Counted from the stretch's first letter, positions 43,191 through 52,953 are shown. The stretch is DNA of 64,000 nt from Colwellia sp. 20A7 (GCF_009832865.1 NZ_CP047130.1:930001-994000), one strand, 5' to 3'. Made by a program: numbers and translations. Notes: generated from the letters alone by a model not told the origin.

Positions 43191-44453
43191 ATGGAAATAG
43201 TATTAATAGCCTTTATCTTTATTGCCTTACTTTTATTAATTGTTTGGTTGCCGTTTTTTAAAAAGACAAAAGAAAATAATCAAAGTACACAAGGTTTACG
43301 TGATGAAACTAACGTTGTGCTTTATAAAGAACATAAAACTGAAATTGAAAAAGATTATAGCGATGGCGCTATTGATGAAGAAAGTTACCAGTACTTGTTA
43401 GCTGAGCTAGATAAAGGCTTACTGCAAGATATTACTACCACAGAGACAAAACAACATGAGGTGAGAAGCACTAATAATTTTAGCGTTTTATGGCCAATAT
43501 CTTTGTCTTTATTTGTTATTGCTTTCTCTGTTGCTCTTTATTTAAAACAAGGCACTTTAGACGCAATAATTGCCACACCAATGGCTTCAAACGCTAATCA
43601 GCAAGGACCACAGTCCACTGAAGAACAGCAGGAAGAAATGTTGGCGTATATAAAAAGTTTACAGCAACAAATAGACACTAATTCAGATGATAGCAAGGCT
43701 TGGTATAGTTTAGGACAGGCTTTTGTTGGTGTAGGCGAGTTTGATCTTGCTATACATGCATTCGAAGAGGTTGTTCGAATTGAAGGTGAACATGCGGATT
43801 TATTTGGAGCAATTGCTCAGGCAACATATTATCGCAACAATCAGCAAATCGACGGGCAGGTACAAACCTTAATTGATAAAGCTTTAGCGTTAGATATTAA
43901 TGATCCATCAACCAATATTTTATTAGGTATGCATAACTTTATTTCGCAAGAATATTCTACAGCGATTGAATATTGGCAACGTATTATTGATGACAATAGA
44001 CAAAGTGTGAATGTTGAAGCATTAAAAGAAGCGGTGAATGAAGCAAAAAAACGTCTTGGCATGGAGCCAAGTCAAGCACCATCAACAGCCTCTGCTGAAG
44101 GTCCACAACTAAATCTTAGTGTGAGTTTATCTGACGAAATAATGGCAGAGTTAGCGCAAGATGAAGATAAGGTTGTTTTCGTTTATGCAATTCCAACCGA
44201 CGGTCAACGTATGCCATTAGCGGCAGTAAAATTAATGGCTAGCGATTTACCTAAAGTAGTGGTGTTAAATAATAGTACTGCAATGTCACCACAGAGTAAT
44301 TTAAGTAGTGTGAGTGCCGTGAATATATTCGCTATTGTTTCTAAAGATGGTGGAGCAGGTATTAAGCCAGGCGACTTTAAAGCAGAAGTTAACAATATAT
44401 CTGTTGATAAAACAGAGACTATTCATATTGTTATTGATAGTCTTGTTGAATAG
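43191..44453 (+). CDS. ccmI: Cytochrome c maturation TPR protein CcmI
   Basis: A 420-residue protein with two N-terminal helices (about 2-22 and 98-118), separated by a leucine/glutamate-rich loop (KTEIEKDYSDGAIDEESYQYLLAELDKGL), then TPR repeats (about 155-280: SLGQAFVGVGEFDLAIHAFEEV) and a C-terminal beta domain (about 300-420). It presents apocytochrome to the haem lyase. It starts 9 bp after ccmH and ends the ccmFGHI run; hemH follows 20 bp on. Confidence 0.9.
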   Translation: MEIVLIAFIFIALLLLIVWLPFFKKTKENNQSTQGLRDETNVVLYKEHKTEIEKDYSDGAIDEESYQYLLAELDKGLLQDITTTETKQHEVRSTNNFSVLWPISLSLFVIAFSVALYLKQGTLDAIIATPMASNANQQGPQSTEEQQEEMLAYIKSLQQQIDTNSDDSKAWYSLGQAFVGVGEFDLAIHAFEEVVRIEGEHADLFGAIAQATYYRNNQQIDGQVQTLIDKALALDINDPSTNILLGMHNFISQEYSTAIEYWQRIIDDNRQSVNVEALKEAVNEAKKRLGMEPSQAPSTASAEGPQLNLSVSLSDEIMAELAQDEDKVVFVYAIPTDGQRMPLAAVKLMASDLPKVVVLNNSTAMSPQSNLSSVSAVNIFAIVSKDGGAGIKPGDFKAEVNNISVDKTETIHIVIDSLVE

Positions 44454-44473
44454 CAAAACTAAATAAGACTAAA

Positions 44474-45559
44474 ATGAAATCACGCTTTACAGCTAATAAC
44501 AATAACGTTGGCGATAATAATGCCAATAGTAAAAAAGTTTTTAAAACAGGAGTTTTACTAACTAATTTAGGATCACCAGCTGCACCAACTACGGGTGCAG
44601 TGCGTAAATATTTACGTGAATTTCTGTCTGATCCCAGAGTTGTTGAAATTCCGCGTCTTATTTGGTTGATAATACTGCATGGTATTATCTTACGTATACG
44701 TCCCCAAAAATCTGCAAAGCTCTATCAAACTGTATGGACAGAGCAGGGCGCACCTTTACTTGTTATTAGCAGAGCTCAGCAACAAAAAGTAGCGGCACAA
44801 CTACAACAAAAGTACGGACAGGATGTCATTGTTGATATTGCTATGCGTTATGGTGAGCCTTCAATACCTAGCGTATTACAAAAATTTCAACAAGCAGGCG
44901 TAGATAATATTGTTGTGTTACCGCTTTATCCACAATATGCAGGGCCCACTACCGCCTCTACTTTTGATGCGGTTAGCAAAGAGCTAAAAAAATGGCGTTA
45001 TATACCTAATATCAGCTTTATTAATAGTTATCATAATAATAAATCTTATATTAATGCACTAGCTAATACGGTAATAGAGCACTTAAATGAACATGGTACA
45101 CCCGATAAACTAGTACTTTCTTATCACGGAATGCCTGAGTTATTTTATCAATGGGGAGACCCTTATTATGATTTTTGTAAAATAACAACAGACCTACTAA
45201 AGAAAGAATTATTAAGTCGCTCAGACAGTAACTTATTAAGTGAAAAATTACACTTAACAGATGATTTTTTCGTGATGACTTTTCAATCACGTTTTGGTAA
45301 AGCACAATGGTTACAGCCTTATACCGATGAGACACTTGAAAGTTTAGCGAAAGCAGGGCATAAACATATTGCAATTATAAGTCCTGCATTTAGCGCTGAT
45401 TGTTTAGAAACACTAGAAGAGCTTGAGCATGAAAATCGAGACATTTTTATTGAGGCTGGTGGTGAAGAATATCATTATATAGCGGCGCTAAATGATCGAG
45501 ATGACCATATTCAAGCTATTGTAAATATTTTAGCACCAAAGCTTAATGCTATAAAGTGA
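44474..45559 (+). CDS. hemH: Ferrochelatase HemH
   Basis: A 361-residue enzyme. GVLLTNLGSPAAPTTGAVRKYLREFLSDPRVVE (about residues 27-58) opens the family; RYGEPSI, VLPLYPQYAGPTTASTFDAV (about 155-174) and LSYHGMPE with the active-site His (about 217-224) are present, as is FQSRFGKAQWLQPYTDETL. It inserts iron into protoporphyrin IX. The 20-residue Asn-rich N-terminus is long. The position behind ccmI links haem supply with haem attachment; cotranscription is likely. Confidence 0.94.
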   Translation: MKSRFTANNNNVGDNNANSKKVFKTGVLLTNLGSPAAPTTGAVRKYLREFLSDPRVVEIPRLIWLIILHGIILRIRPQKSAKLYQTVWTEQGAPLLVISRAQQQKVAAQLQQKYGQDVIVDIAMRYGEPSIPSVLQKFQQAGVDNIVVLPLYPQYAGPTTASTFDAVSKELKKWRYIPNISFINSYHNNKSYINALANTVIEHLNEHGTPDKLVLSYHGMPELFYQWGDPYYDFCKITTDLLKKELLSRSDSNLLSEKLHLTDDFFVMTFQSRFGKAQWLQPYTDETLESLAKAGHKHIAIISPAFSADCLETLEELEHENRDIFIEAGGEEYHYIAALNDRDDHIQAIVNILAPKLNAIK

Positions 45560-45672
45560 TCTAACTTGAATGATTAGTTAGTCTAAATTTCAAGACTAAT
45601 AGCTCTAAATAGCCTCATGTAATAGAGTGCAACAGTCTTAATAGAATACTTTAAACGTAATTGAGTAATTGA

Positions 45673-45692
45673 CACTGTATAAAAAATCAGTA
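45673..45692. promoter_or_regulatory. LexA-box-like operator before dinB
   Basis: CACTGTATAAAAAATCAGTA fits the SOS consensus (CTGT-N8-ACAG) with one change (TCAG in the right half). It ends 10 bp before the dinB start, overlapping where a ribosome-binding site and promoter would be. This placement is typical for SOS genes. Confidence 0.65.
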
Positions 45693-45702
45693 AAATGTCT
45701 GT

Positions 45703-46761
45703 ATGAGAAAAATAATTCATATAGACATGGACTGTTTCTATGCAGCCGTAGAGATGCGAGACTTCCCTGAATACCGTGATATACCTTTAGCGGTTGGTGG
45801 TGACGGACCTCGCAGCGTTCTTTGTACTTGTAACTATCAAGCGCGAAAATTTGGCGTACGTTCTGCTATGCCAGCAAGTAAAGCGAAATTACTCTGTCCT
45901 GAATTAACCATTGTGCATGGACGCATGTCGGTTTATAAAGAAATTTCTGAACACATAAGAGAGATTTTTTCTCGTTATACTCACCTTATTGAACCCTTAT
46001 CGCTTGATGAAGCCTTTCTTGATGTAACTGACTCAGTACAATGTCATGGCAGTGCAACGCTTATTGCGGAAAAAATTCGCAGTGATATATATAATGAGCT
46101 AAACCTTACTGCCTCGGCAGGTGTAGCGCCAAATAAGTTTATTGCAAAAATAGCCAGTGATGAAAATAAGCCTAATGGGCAATGTGTTGTCACACCTGAT
46201 AACGTTAATAGCTTTGTAGAGCAACTATCTCTGAAAAAAATACCAGGGATAGGACCTAAAACATTTCAAAAATTACAATCTTTTGGTTTTACTACTTGTG
46301 CAGACGTTAGAGCATCTTCCATTGCGAACCTCACCACTATAGTCGGTAAATTTGCGACTAGTTTGTATCAAAAATCCCACGGTATCGACAATAGAGAACT
46401 AGAGGTGAGCAGACAACGTAAATCGTTGGCGATAGAAACAACTTTAATGGCGGATGTTTATAGTGAAACGGAATGCTTAATAGTTATTGAAAAGCTATAT
46501 CCTCAATTAGTCGAGCGGTTAGCAAAAGTTGAGGGTAGGCAAATTGTTCGCCAAGGTATTAAATTAAAATTCAATGACTTTAATCAAACTACGGTCGAGC
46601 AGCAAAGTTTAGCTGCAGAAGAGAATGTTTTTCATCGTTTATTACCTAAAGCCCATGAACGCGCAAAAGGGCGAGGTATTCGCTTAGTCGGTTTAACATT
46701 AGGCTTTTCAGAGCCGATAATTGAAAACAATGCTCAAAGTAAACAACTATCTCTTCTATAA
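45703..46761 (+). CDS. dinB: DNA polymerase IV
   Basis: A 352-residue Y-family polymerase: IIHIDMDCFYAAVEMRD (about residues 4-20) with the first catalytic Asp, CNYQARKFGVRSAMP, then SLDEAFLDVTD (about 103-113) with the Asp-Glu pair, and the helix-hairpin-helix KKIPGIGPKTFQKLQSFG. The little-finger domain follows. It does error-prone bypass synthesis under SOS. Starts at the ATG common to the family. A LexA-like box lies directly upstream. The C-terminus SKQLSLL gives a beta-clamp-binding-like QLSLL. Confidence 0.95.
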   Translation: MRKIIHIDMDCFYAAVEMRDFPEYRDIPLAVGGDGPRSVLCTCNYQARKFGVRSAMPASKAKLLCPELTIVHGRMSVYKEISEHIREIFSRYTHLIEPLSLDEAFLDVTDSVQCHGSATLIAEKIRSDIYNELNLTASAGVAPNKFIAKIASDENKPNGQCVVTPDNVNSFVEQLSLKKIPGIGPKTFQKLQSFGFTTCADVRASSIANLTTIVGKFATSLYQKSHGIDNRELEVSRQRKSLAIETTLMADVYSETECLIVIEKLYPQLVERLAKVEGRQIVRQGIKLKFNDFNQTTVEQQSLAAEENVFHRLLPKAHERAKGRGIRLVGLTLGFSEPIIENNAQSKQLSLL

Positions 46762-46963
46762 AAATCACAATTCATCAAACAAATAACGTTGCATTGTAGT
46801 CTAGTTTATTGGTTTGATGAGAATCTAATATATAAATTAAGACAAATATTTAAGCTTAGGTCATTTGATATTAATACTTTTATCTTAATAATTTGATACT
46901 AATAATGTAAACAACTCTCATTGTTCACTTGTTTTAAAAATATTACTTATCAGCTCTTAATTG

Positions 46964-47246
46964 TCCCAAAATACTTGTATATTCAGTATTAATGCCGGAT
47001 ATGGTTAACGTTATATTGCTAATGAGTTAGAACAACAAGGTGTTTGTTCAACAATTATTCAACAATTGCAGAAAAATTGCGAAATTGATTGGTATCTTCA
47101 AGCCGAGCTTGCGTATAATAAACGCTTTGGTGAAATTAGGAGAGTAGATTCTCCATTAACTCAAGAAGAGCAAACCAAAAAATACGATTTTACAATATCG
47201 CGGATTTTCTACTGAGGAAGTCTTTGCGATAGTTAATGATAATTGA
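46964..47246 (+). pseudogene. recX: Decayed recX remnant
   Basis: In one frame the bases read SINAGYG, a TAA at 47006-47008, then RYIANELEQQGV and WYLQAELAYNKRFG up to KKYDFTIS; after a shift the next frame gives RGFSTEEVFAIVNDN and TGA at 47244. This is the C-terminal half of RecX (GYG-x-R-I-x-x-EL and RGFSxEEV-x-x-V patterns). It lacks the N-terminus and has a stop plus a frameshift, so it is not functional. Its place next to alaS is the usual recA-recX-alaS context, but recA is not adjacent here. The ends are approximate. Confidence 0.75.
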
Positions 47247-47270
47247 ACACACAGATTGATTAAGGTCCCC

Positions 47271-49901
47271 ATGATTAAAAGTACCGCCGAAGTTCGTCAA
47301 GCATTCTTGGATTTTTTTGCCACAAAACAACACCAAATAGTTAAAAGTAGCTCACTAGTGCCAGGTAATGATGCAACATTACTTTTTACAAATGCAGGTA
47401 TGGTACCTTTTAAAGATGTATTCTTAGGTGCTGAAAAGCGCAGTTATACACGAGCCACTTCAGCACAGCGTTGTGTTCGAGCAGGTGGTAAGCATAATGA
47501 TTTAGAAAATGTTGGCTACACAGCCCGTCATCATACTTTTTTTGAAATGCTAGGTAACTTTAGTTTTGGTGATTACTTTAAAGAAGACGCAATAAGCTAT
47601 GCTTGGGAATTCTTAACAGGTGTTTTAGGTTTACCAAAAGAAAAGTTATTAGTTACCATTTATGAAACTGATGAAGAAGCTTTCTTATATTGGAAAGACG
47701 TTATCGGTATTCCTGAAGATAAAATTATTCATATTGGTGATAAATCTGCTGGTAAAAAGTATGAATCAGATAATTTTTGGTCAATGGGTGATACTGGCCC
47801 ATGTGGCCCATGCTCAGAAATATTTTATGATCACGGTGCCGACATTTGGGGTGGCCCTCCAGGCTCGCCTGAAGAAGACGGTGACCGTTTTATTGAAATT
47901 TGGAATATAGTTTTCATGCAGTTTAATCGCCAAGCAAATGGTGATATGGATAAACTGCCTAACCCGTCAATTGATACTGGTATGGGACTAGAACGTATTT
48001 CTGCCATTATGCAAGATGTGCACAGCAACTATGAAATTGATCTTTTCCAAGCCTTAATTAAAGATACGGCTAATTTATTATCGTGTAATGATTTAGATAA
48101 TAAATCATTACGTGTTATTAGCGATCATATACGCTCTTGCTGCTTCTTGATTATTGATGGTGTTGTACCGTCAAATGAAGGTCGAGGTTACGTGTTAAGA
48201 CGTATTATTCGTCGTGCTATTCGTCACGGACATCAACTTGAAGCCAAAGAACATTTCTTCCATAAATTAGTAAAATCGCTTATTGAACAAATGGGTGAAG
48301 CTTATCCTGAATTAGTTCAGCAACAAGCTATTATTGAAAAATTATTACGTATTGAAGAAGAGCAGTTTGGTCGCACCTTAGATCGCGGCATGATTTTGCT
48401 TGAAGATATGTTAAATAACTTAGATGGCGACACAATCTCTGGCGATGATGTTTTTAAACTGTATGATACTTATGGTTTTCCAGCAGATTTAACAGCAGAT
48501 ATTGCTCGTGAACGTCAATTAAACATTGATCATAATGGTTTTGATATTGCTATGGGCTTGCAACGAGAACGTGCACAACAAGCGAGTCAATTTGGTACCG
48601 ATTATAACCAACAATTGAAATCAGATCATACAACCAGTTTTAAAGGTTATAGCAGTCATTCATCTTCGGCCACTGTCGTTGAATTGTTTAATTCTAGCGA
48701 TCAAGAGCCGGTGAATCAATTGAATGCAGGAGAGCAGGGCTTAGTCATCTTAGATCATACGCCATTTTATGCCGAATCAGGCGGTCAAGTTGGTGATAGT
48801 GGTTTATTACACCTTGATAATGGTGTTTTTGAAGTGGCAGATACCATTAAAATCGGTAATGCTTTTGCTCATCAAGGTATCGCTCGAACCGATATTGGTA
48901 TGAACCGTCGTGTTAAAGCTGAAATTAATAGTGAACGTCGCGCTGCGATTATTAAAAACCATACCGCTACACATCTATTGCATGCTGCTTTACGTAAAGT
49001 GTTAGGTAATCATGTTACTCAAAAAGGTTCATTGTGTGATAGTGACAAACTTCGCTTTGACTTCTCTCATTTTGAAGGAATGACAGCACAAGAGCTACAA
49101 GATGTTGAGCTACTGGTTAATGATGAAATCCGTCGTAATCATGAAAGAAAAACAGAGTTAATGGACATTGACGAAGCTAAAGAAAAAGGTGCTATGGCGC
49201 TCTTTGGTGAGAAATATGATGATGAAGTACGTGTAGTTACCTTAGGTGGTTTCTCTACCGAGCTTTGTGGTGGTGTTCACGTTGAACGTACAGGTGATAT
49301 TGGCTTATTAAAAATAGTTTCAGAATCTGGTATCGCTGCAGGCGTTCGTCGTATAGAAGCGGTTACAGGTACAGGTGCGTTAGCATTTATTAATCAACAA
49401 GGCGCCTGTTTAGCTAAAGTAGCAAGTTTAGTGAAAGCTGATGTTGCAAGTGTAGATACTAAAATTGAACAATTAATTAACCGCGCAAAAGCATTAGAAA
49501 AAGAAGTTAGCCAATTAAAGCAGGAATTAGCAGCGCAAGCAGGCTCAGACTTAGTGAGTAGTGCTATTGATATTAATGGCGTGAAAGTATTGATTGCAGA
49601 TCTTGATGGCGTTGAAACCAAAGCATTACGCGGTATGGTTGATGAGCTAAAAAATAAAATGCAATCGGGTATTATCATGCTTGCAACAGCAAATGATGGC
49701 AAGGTAGGCCTAATTGCAGGTGTTACTAAAGACCTTATTGGCCAAGTAAAAGCTGGTGAGTTAGTTAACATGGTTGCTTTGCAGGTTGGCGGTAAAGGTG
49801 GTGGACGCCCTGATATGGCACAAGCCGGTGGTAGTCAACCAGAGAACATTACAACTGCTCTAGCTTCAGTGCAACCTTGGTTAGTTGAAAAGCTTAGCTA
49901 A
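47271..49901 (+). CDS. alaS: Alanyl-tRNA synthetase
   Basis: An 876-residue class II synthetase; I take ATG 47271 as the start (AAGG upstream; the frame runs on to a TTG at 47256). [40 protein letters not shown] is the standard opening. The editing domain has the [11 protein letters not shown] zinc motif with C-GGVHVE downstream. The C-terminal oligomerisation part ends [15 protein letters not shown]. The product charges tRNA-Ala. A terminator with a T run follows at 49969. lysC, often located after alaS in gammaproteobacteria, is not present; csrA follows after 713 bp. Confidence 0.97.
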   Translation: MIKSTAEVRQAFLDFFATKQHQIVKSSSLVPGNDATLLFTNAGMVPFKDVFLGAEKRSYTRATSAQRCVRAGGKHNDLENVGYTARHHTFFEMLGNFSFGDYFKEDAISYAWEFLTGVLGLPKEKLLVTIYETDEEAFLYWKDVIGIPEDKIIHIGDKSAGKKYESDNFWSMGDTGPCGPCSEIFYDHGADIWGGPPGSPEEDGDRFIEIWNIVFMQFNRQANGDMDKLPNPSIDTGMGLERISAIMQDVHSNYEIDLFQALIKDTANLLSCNDLDNKSLRVISDHIRSCCFLIIDGVVPSNEGRGYVLRRIIRRAIRHGHQLEAKEHFFHKLVKSLIEQMGEAYPELVQQQAIIEKLLRIEEEQFGRTLDRGMILLEDMLNNLDGDTISGDDVFKLYDTYGFPADLTADIARERQLNIDHNGFDIAMGLQRERAQQASQFGTDYNQQLKSDHTTSFKGYSSHSSSATVVELFNSSDQEPVNQLNAGEQGLVILDHTPFYAESGGQVGDSGLLHLDNGVFEVADTIKIGNAFAHQGIARTDIGMNRRVKAEINSERRAAIIKNHTATHLLHAALRKVLGNHVTQKGSLCDSDKLRFDFSHFEGMTAQELQDVELLVNDEIRRNHERKTELMDIDEAKEKGAMALFGEKYDDEVRVVTLGGFSTELCGGVHVERTGDIGLLKIVSESGIAAGVRRIEAVTGTGALAFINQQGACLAKVASLVKADVASVDTKIEQLINRAKALEKEVSQLKQELAAQAGSDLVSSAIDINGVKVLIADLDGVETKALRGMVDELKNKMQSGIIMLATANDGKVGLIAGVTKDLIGQVKAGELVNMVALQVGGKGGGRPDMAQAGGSQPENITTALASVQPWLVEKLS

Positions 49902-49968
49902 ATTAATATATAAATGTATCGTCCTACAATGTGATTACACACTTCAGGGCGGTTAATTTGTACCGAAG

Positions 49969-49999
49969 AGCCAATCAAGTAGTTGAATTGGCTTTTTTT
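49969..49999 (+). terminator. Terminator after alaS
   Basis: AGCCAATCAA / TTGAATTGGCT hairpin (10 bp with one bulge) followed by seven T. Confidence 0.8.
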
Positions 50000-50004
50000 A
50001 TATC

Positions 50005-50072
50005 AAAAATTGCCTAATACAAGGCATTTATTTCAATAATTAGTTGTGCTAATTATGAAGTAAATAACGATG
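50005..50072 (-). repeat. Inverted copy of the AT-rich dispersed repeat
   Basis: Reverse-complemented, this stretch matches the units at 52756 and 52859: CATCGTTATTT, ATAATTAG, TATTGAAATAAATGCCTTGTAT, GGCAATTTTT, with few changes. It sits just after the alaS terminator. Confidence 0.7.
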
Positions 50073-50614
50073 AAGTCAGTAAAATTTCTGCTAGAGGAAT
50101 ATTTATTAAGTCGAGTTCAGATTAACGAATATAGTTCCTTTAATAAAGATAATAGAGCTACTTAGCTAGCGCCTGTAAGCATATATACAGATAAACCTCT
50201 TTCTCTCCTATTAATCGCTTATGTACTTAATATAGATACATAGCAGCTCATTTAAACACGGCAAATTGTTATATGAAATTTTATATGATTTCTCAGCCTA
50301 CAATACTGTTTAAAACTTATGGATATTGACTGCATCACAACCGATTATGTTATAAAAGTGTTAATATTAGCAAAAAAAAACTGAAATACATTGAAAAATA
50401 GCTTTTAGCTATATTCAAAGTAAATATAAGCTTGTTAGAATGACGTACGTTTTAATAAGTGATAAACATAGGAGTTTAATACTTATTAAAAGTGGATTTT
50501 TTCATAATACGGTCTATTACTTAAGGTGTATTATGGAAAAATAAACTATTTACATATATTACTAGCTTATATATTTATTTAGTGGTTCTCAATTTTAATG
50601 AAAGGAATGTATAA

Positions 50615-50809
50615 ATGTTAATATTAACACGCCGTGTTGGCGAAACGCTTATGATTGGTGACGAAGTCACAGTAACAGTATTAGGTGTTAAAGGTAATCA
50701 AGTCAGAATAGGTGTTAATGCACCAAAAGAAATCTCAGTACACCGTGAAGAAATTTATATGCGCATTCAAGCGGAGAAGGATGACGGAGAAGATACAGGC
50801 AACGTTTAA
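50615..50809 (+). CDS. csrA: Carbon storage regulator CsrA
   Basis: A 64-residue RNA-binding protein with the full family sequence: [20 protein letters not shown], then [29 protein letters not shown]. It binds GGA motifs in mRNA leaders to control carbon storage, motility and virulence-like traits. GAAAGGAATG before the ATG is a strong ribosome-binding site. A clean terminator (50834) follows, and the tRNA genes after it are typical neighbours of csrA in gammaproteobacteria. Confidence 0.97.
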   Translation: MLILTRRVGETLMIGDEVTVTVLGVKGNQVRIGVNAPKEISVHREEIYMRIQAEKDDGEDTGNV

Positions 50810-50833
50810 TTTTATGGACATTATTAACGTTCT

Positions 50834-50863
50834 AAAAAGCACTATTTCTATAGTGCTTTTTTT
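50834..50863 (+). terminator. Terminator of csrA
   Basis: AAAAAGCACTAT / ATAGTGCTTTTT, a 12-bp stem with a TTCT loop, ending in a run of seven T. Confidence 0.85.
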
Positions 50864-50963
50864 GTGCCCATTATTTTTATTCTTTAAAGTTGGCTGAAAA
50901 ATAGCAATATTGTCTGAATTCTCAGCAAACAGAACAAAAACATAAATTAATTCGTAAAAATGT

Positions 50964-50991
50964 TTGACTTATTCTTAGGATCCATTAGTAT
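50964..50991 (+). promoter_or_regulatory. Sigma-70-like promoter of the tRNA genes
   Basis: TTGACT (50964-50969) and TAGTAT (50986-50991) with a 16-bp spacer, 11 bp before tRNA-Ser. The -10 box is weak; the spacing is good. Confidence 0.4.
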
Positions 50992-51002
50992 TCGCATCCA
51001 TT

Positions 51003-51096
<94 letters not shown>

Positions 51097-51190
51097 ATTT
51101 ACTTTTTGTAATGTATGGTTGTGAATCTTTAGACTAAGATATAAAAGAAAGTTTATCGGTTAAGTACGATATTAAAAACATCTTAATTGC

Positions 51191-51267
51191 GGACGCGTAG
51201 CTCAGCTGGATAGAGTACCTGGCTACGAACCAGGCGGTCGCAGGTTCGACTCCTGCCGCGTCCGCCA
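51191..51267 (+). tRNA. tRNA-Arg (ACG), copy 1
   Basis: GGACGCG / CGCGTCC acceptor, discriminator G and encoded CCA; anticodon stem CCTGG / CCAGG around CTACGAA gives ACG (Arg, CGN; A34 is normally made inosine). T arm GCAGGTTCGACTCCTGC. 77 nt. It has an almost identical partner 247 bp downstream. Confidence 0.95.
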
Positions 51268-51437
51268 CTTTTTCTTTATTATAAAGTTAAAGTGGTATAA
51301 TGTTAAAAACAGTAACTACTAACACTGTATAAATAAATTTTTAGATGGTGTAAATATAGTTTAGTTGAATAGATTTATTAATGATACTATAGAGTTCACT
51401 TATCGGTTAAGTACGATATTAAAAGCATCTTAATTGC

Positions 51438-51514
51438 GGACGCGTAGCTCAGCTGGATAGAGTACCTGGCTACGAACCAGGCGGTCGCAGGTTCGACTCC
51501 TGCCGCGTCCGCCA
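51438..51514 (+). tRNA. tRNA-Arg (ACG), copy 2
   Basis: Identical in its 77 bases to the copy at 51191, with the same anticodon ACG and encoded CCA. The preceding 40 bases also match the first copy (TTATCGGTTAAGTACGATAT) apart from one A/G change, so this is a tandem duplication of a unit about 247 bp long. Confidence 0.95.
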
Positions 51515-51537
51515 CATTTCTCTCTTAAAGAGAAACT

Positions 51538-51567
51538 AAAAAACCAATCTTATGATTGGTTTTTTTT
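51538..51567 (+). terminator. Terminator after the tRNA cluster
   Basis: AAAAACCAATC / GATTGGTTTTT hairpin with a long T run, 23 bp after the last tRNA. It ends the transcription unit before the IS element. Confidence 0.85.
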
Positions 51568-51607
51568 CGCCTGTAATTTGATAAACAATTTATACCAATT
51601 CCGATAA

Positions 51608-52204
51608 TTAACTGGTCATTATGGCCCAGTCTCGGTGACATAGAGATATTACCCTTTTAGTATTACTTCTGAAGCTGTTCCAAGCTTCTGAGCACTTCTC
51701 AACAATATCCTCATAATCCTTGAAACAACGGTTAGCTATTTCATTCTGCCTCATCCATGACCACACTTGCTCAATTGGATTTAACTCGGGTGAATAGGGA
51801 GGAATATGGATGATCGTCAAATTGTTGTATTCGTCATCAAGATACTTTTGATGCCAACTGGCACCATCCATCAAGACTACAGCATGTCGTCCCTCTTCTG
51901 TCGCCTTTGAAATGAGTGCTAAGTGTGACGCCATCACATCCATATTACTTAATGGGGCTACGATAGCTTCTGTTTTTCCATTGGTGATGCAGACTGCGCC
52001 AAACAAATAAGCGTAGGTAAACTGCTGCTGTTTGATTGCCCTAGGGCGCGTTCCTTTTTCTGCCCACACTCTGGTCGTTGTGTTTTGCTGACCAAACCGC
52101 GCTTCATCCTGAAACCACACATCGACTTGATCAAGCGATATCGATAACGGGATCTTGGCGATCGTTTCAAATTGGAATTTTTTTAAAGGTTTCTTGTGTC
52201 TCAA
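51608..52204 (-). CDS. IS630 transposase, catalytic part
   Basis: A 198-residue frame with the IS630 catalytic core (DDE_3 type): VWFQDEARFGQQ gives the first Asp, HAVVLMDGASWHQ the second, and IIHIPPYSPELNPIEQVWSWMRQN the final Glu region, all well conserved. It overlaps the HTH frame at a run of seven T on the + strand (52178-52184) in the other frame. Its stop lies in the terminal inverted repeat. Confidence 0.88.
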   Translation of the reverse strand: MRHKKPLKKFQFETIAKIPLSISLDQVDVWFQDEARFGQQNTTTRVWAEKGTRPRAIKQQQFTYAYLFGAVCITNGKTEAIVAPLSNMDVMASHLALISKATEEGRHAVVLMDGASWHQKYLDDEYNNLTIIHIPPYSPELNPIEQVWSWMRQNEIANRCFKDYEDIVEKCSEAWNSFRSNTKRVISLCHRDWAIMTS

Positions 52205-52631
52205 TGGATTGCTTAGGGTGCTTTGAACGTGTTGTTACCCAGCTTAGTTCAAGCTGGTGTAGTGTGTCGTATACATTAGATTTTTGGTAGACAACACCAA
52301 ACTCTGTCGCAATATATTCTTGTACATCTTTTCCTTGAAGCCTACCACCACTCGGTTTTATAGCAGAATTGATAACAAAACTTTTCAGTTGTGACAGCTG
52401 CTTATCATCCAAAGATTTTGGGCGACCTGTATGTTTTTTTTCTTTAAGTCCCTCTAAGCCATCATGTAAATAAGTATGGATCCATTTATTAACGCTAGTG
52501 CGGCTAACTTTCAAGAAAGTAGCTATTTGTGTGCGATTTTTTCCATCGATAAAGTGAGATACAGCAAGCAATCGTAATCGCATTCTTGCATTACTCGTTG
52601 ATGAAATAAGCTGTGATAAGTTATGAGTCAT
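52167..52631 (-). CDS. IS630 transposase, HTH part
   Basis: A 154-residue frame with a helix-turn-helix start (ARMRLRLLAVSHFIDGKNRTQIATFLKVSRTSVNKWI, about residues 15-50) and a second winged-helix-like part (GGRLQGKDVQEYIATEFGVVY). It reaches ETQETFKKIPI then stops. If the seven-A run (52178-52184 on the - strand) were six, this frame would join the catalytic frame. So either a +1-type frameshift/slippage makes the full transposase or one base has been gained and the element is dead. Confidence 0.85.
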   Translation of the reverse strand: MTHNLSQLISSTSNARMRLRLLAVSHFIDGKNRTQIATFLKVSRTSVNKWIHTYLHDGLEGLKEKKHTGRPKSLDDKQLSQLKSFVINSAIKPSGGRLQGKDVQEYIATEFGVVYQKSNVYDTLHQLELSWVTTRSKHPKQSIETQETFKKIPI

Positions 52632-52755
52632 TTTAAGCCTTATATTTAAGCTTACATTAGATCACAAAATTATCGGAATTGGTATTATACCAATCTCACT
52701 ACCTATGTGATCATTTCTACTTGCTAAAATCACCAACTACATCGTTATTTATTTA

Positions 52756-52953
52756 ATAATTAGAACAACTAGTTATTGAAATAAATGCCTTGTATTTGGT
52801 AATTTTTTCTACGTATAAAATTGTTCACTTAATTAATGAAACTGGTATTATTTCTTTCATAATTAGAACAAGTAGTTATTGAAATAAATACCTTGTATTT
52901 GGCAATTTTTTCTACGTATAAAATTGTTTACTTAATTAATGGACTTGGTATTA
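52756..52953 (+). repeat. Two tandem copies of an AT-rich dispersed repeat, period 103 bp
   Basis: Copy 1 (52756-52850) and copy 2 (52859-52953) share ATAATTAGAACAA, AGTTATTGAAATAAAT, CCTTGTATTTGG, AATTTTTTCTACGTATAAAA and CTTAATTAATG, and each ends GGTATTA, with few differences. A third copy is inverted at 50005-50072. Confidence 0.85.

Larger units (their letters stand above)
49902..50614. other. Long gap between alaS and csrA
   Basis: 713 bp with no gene-like frame. It holds the alaS terminator (49969-49999), an inverted copy of the dispersed repeat (50005-50072) and AT-rich DNA leading to the csrA promoter. Many gammaproteobacteria have a gene such as lysC here. No small RNA could be recognised. 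Confidence 0.5.
51595..52682 (-). mobile_element. IS630-family insertion sequence
   Basis: About 1.09 kb. The ends CCAATTCCGATAATT (51595-51609) and AATTATCGGAATTGG (52668-52682) are a perfect 15-bp inverted repeat, and the flanking TA (51593-51594 and 52683-52684) fits the TA duplication of IS630/Tc1 elements. Two leftward frames encode the HTH part and the DDE part of the transposase. It inserted just after the tRNA terminator. Confidence 0.85.

Noticed and set aside
47256..47270. TTG start of alaS at 47256
   Set aside because: The family opens with the MIKST-type sequence starting at ATG 47271, which has AAGG upstream; the extra five residues are not conserved.
49902..50614. Search for lysC or a small RNA between alaS and csrA
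   Set aside because: No coding frame or clear RNA structure was found besides the alaS terminator and the dispersed repeat.
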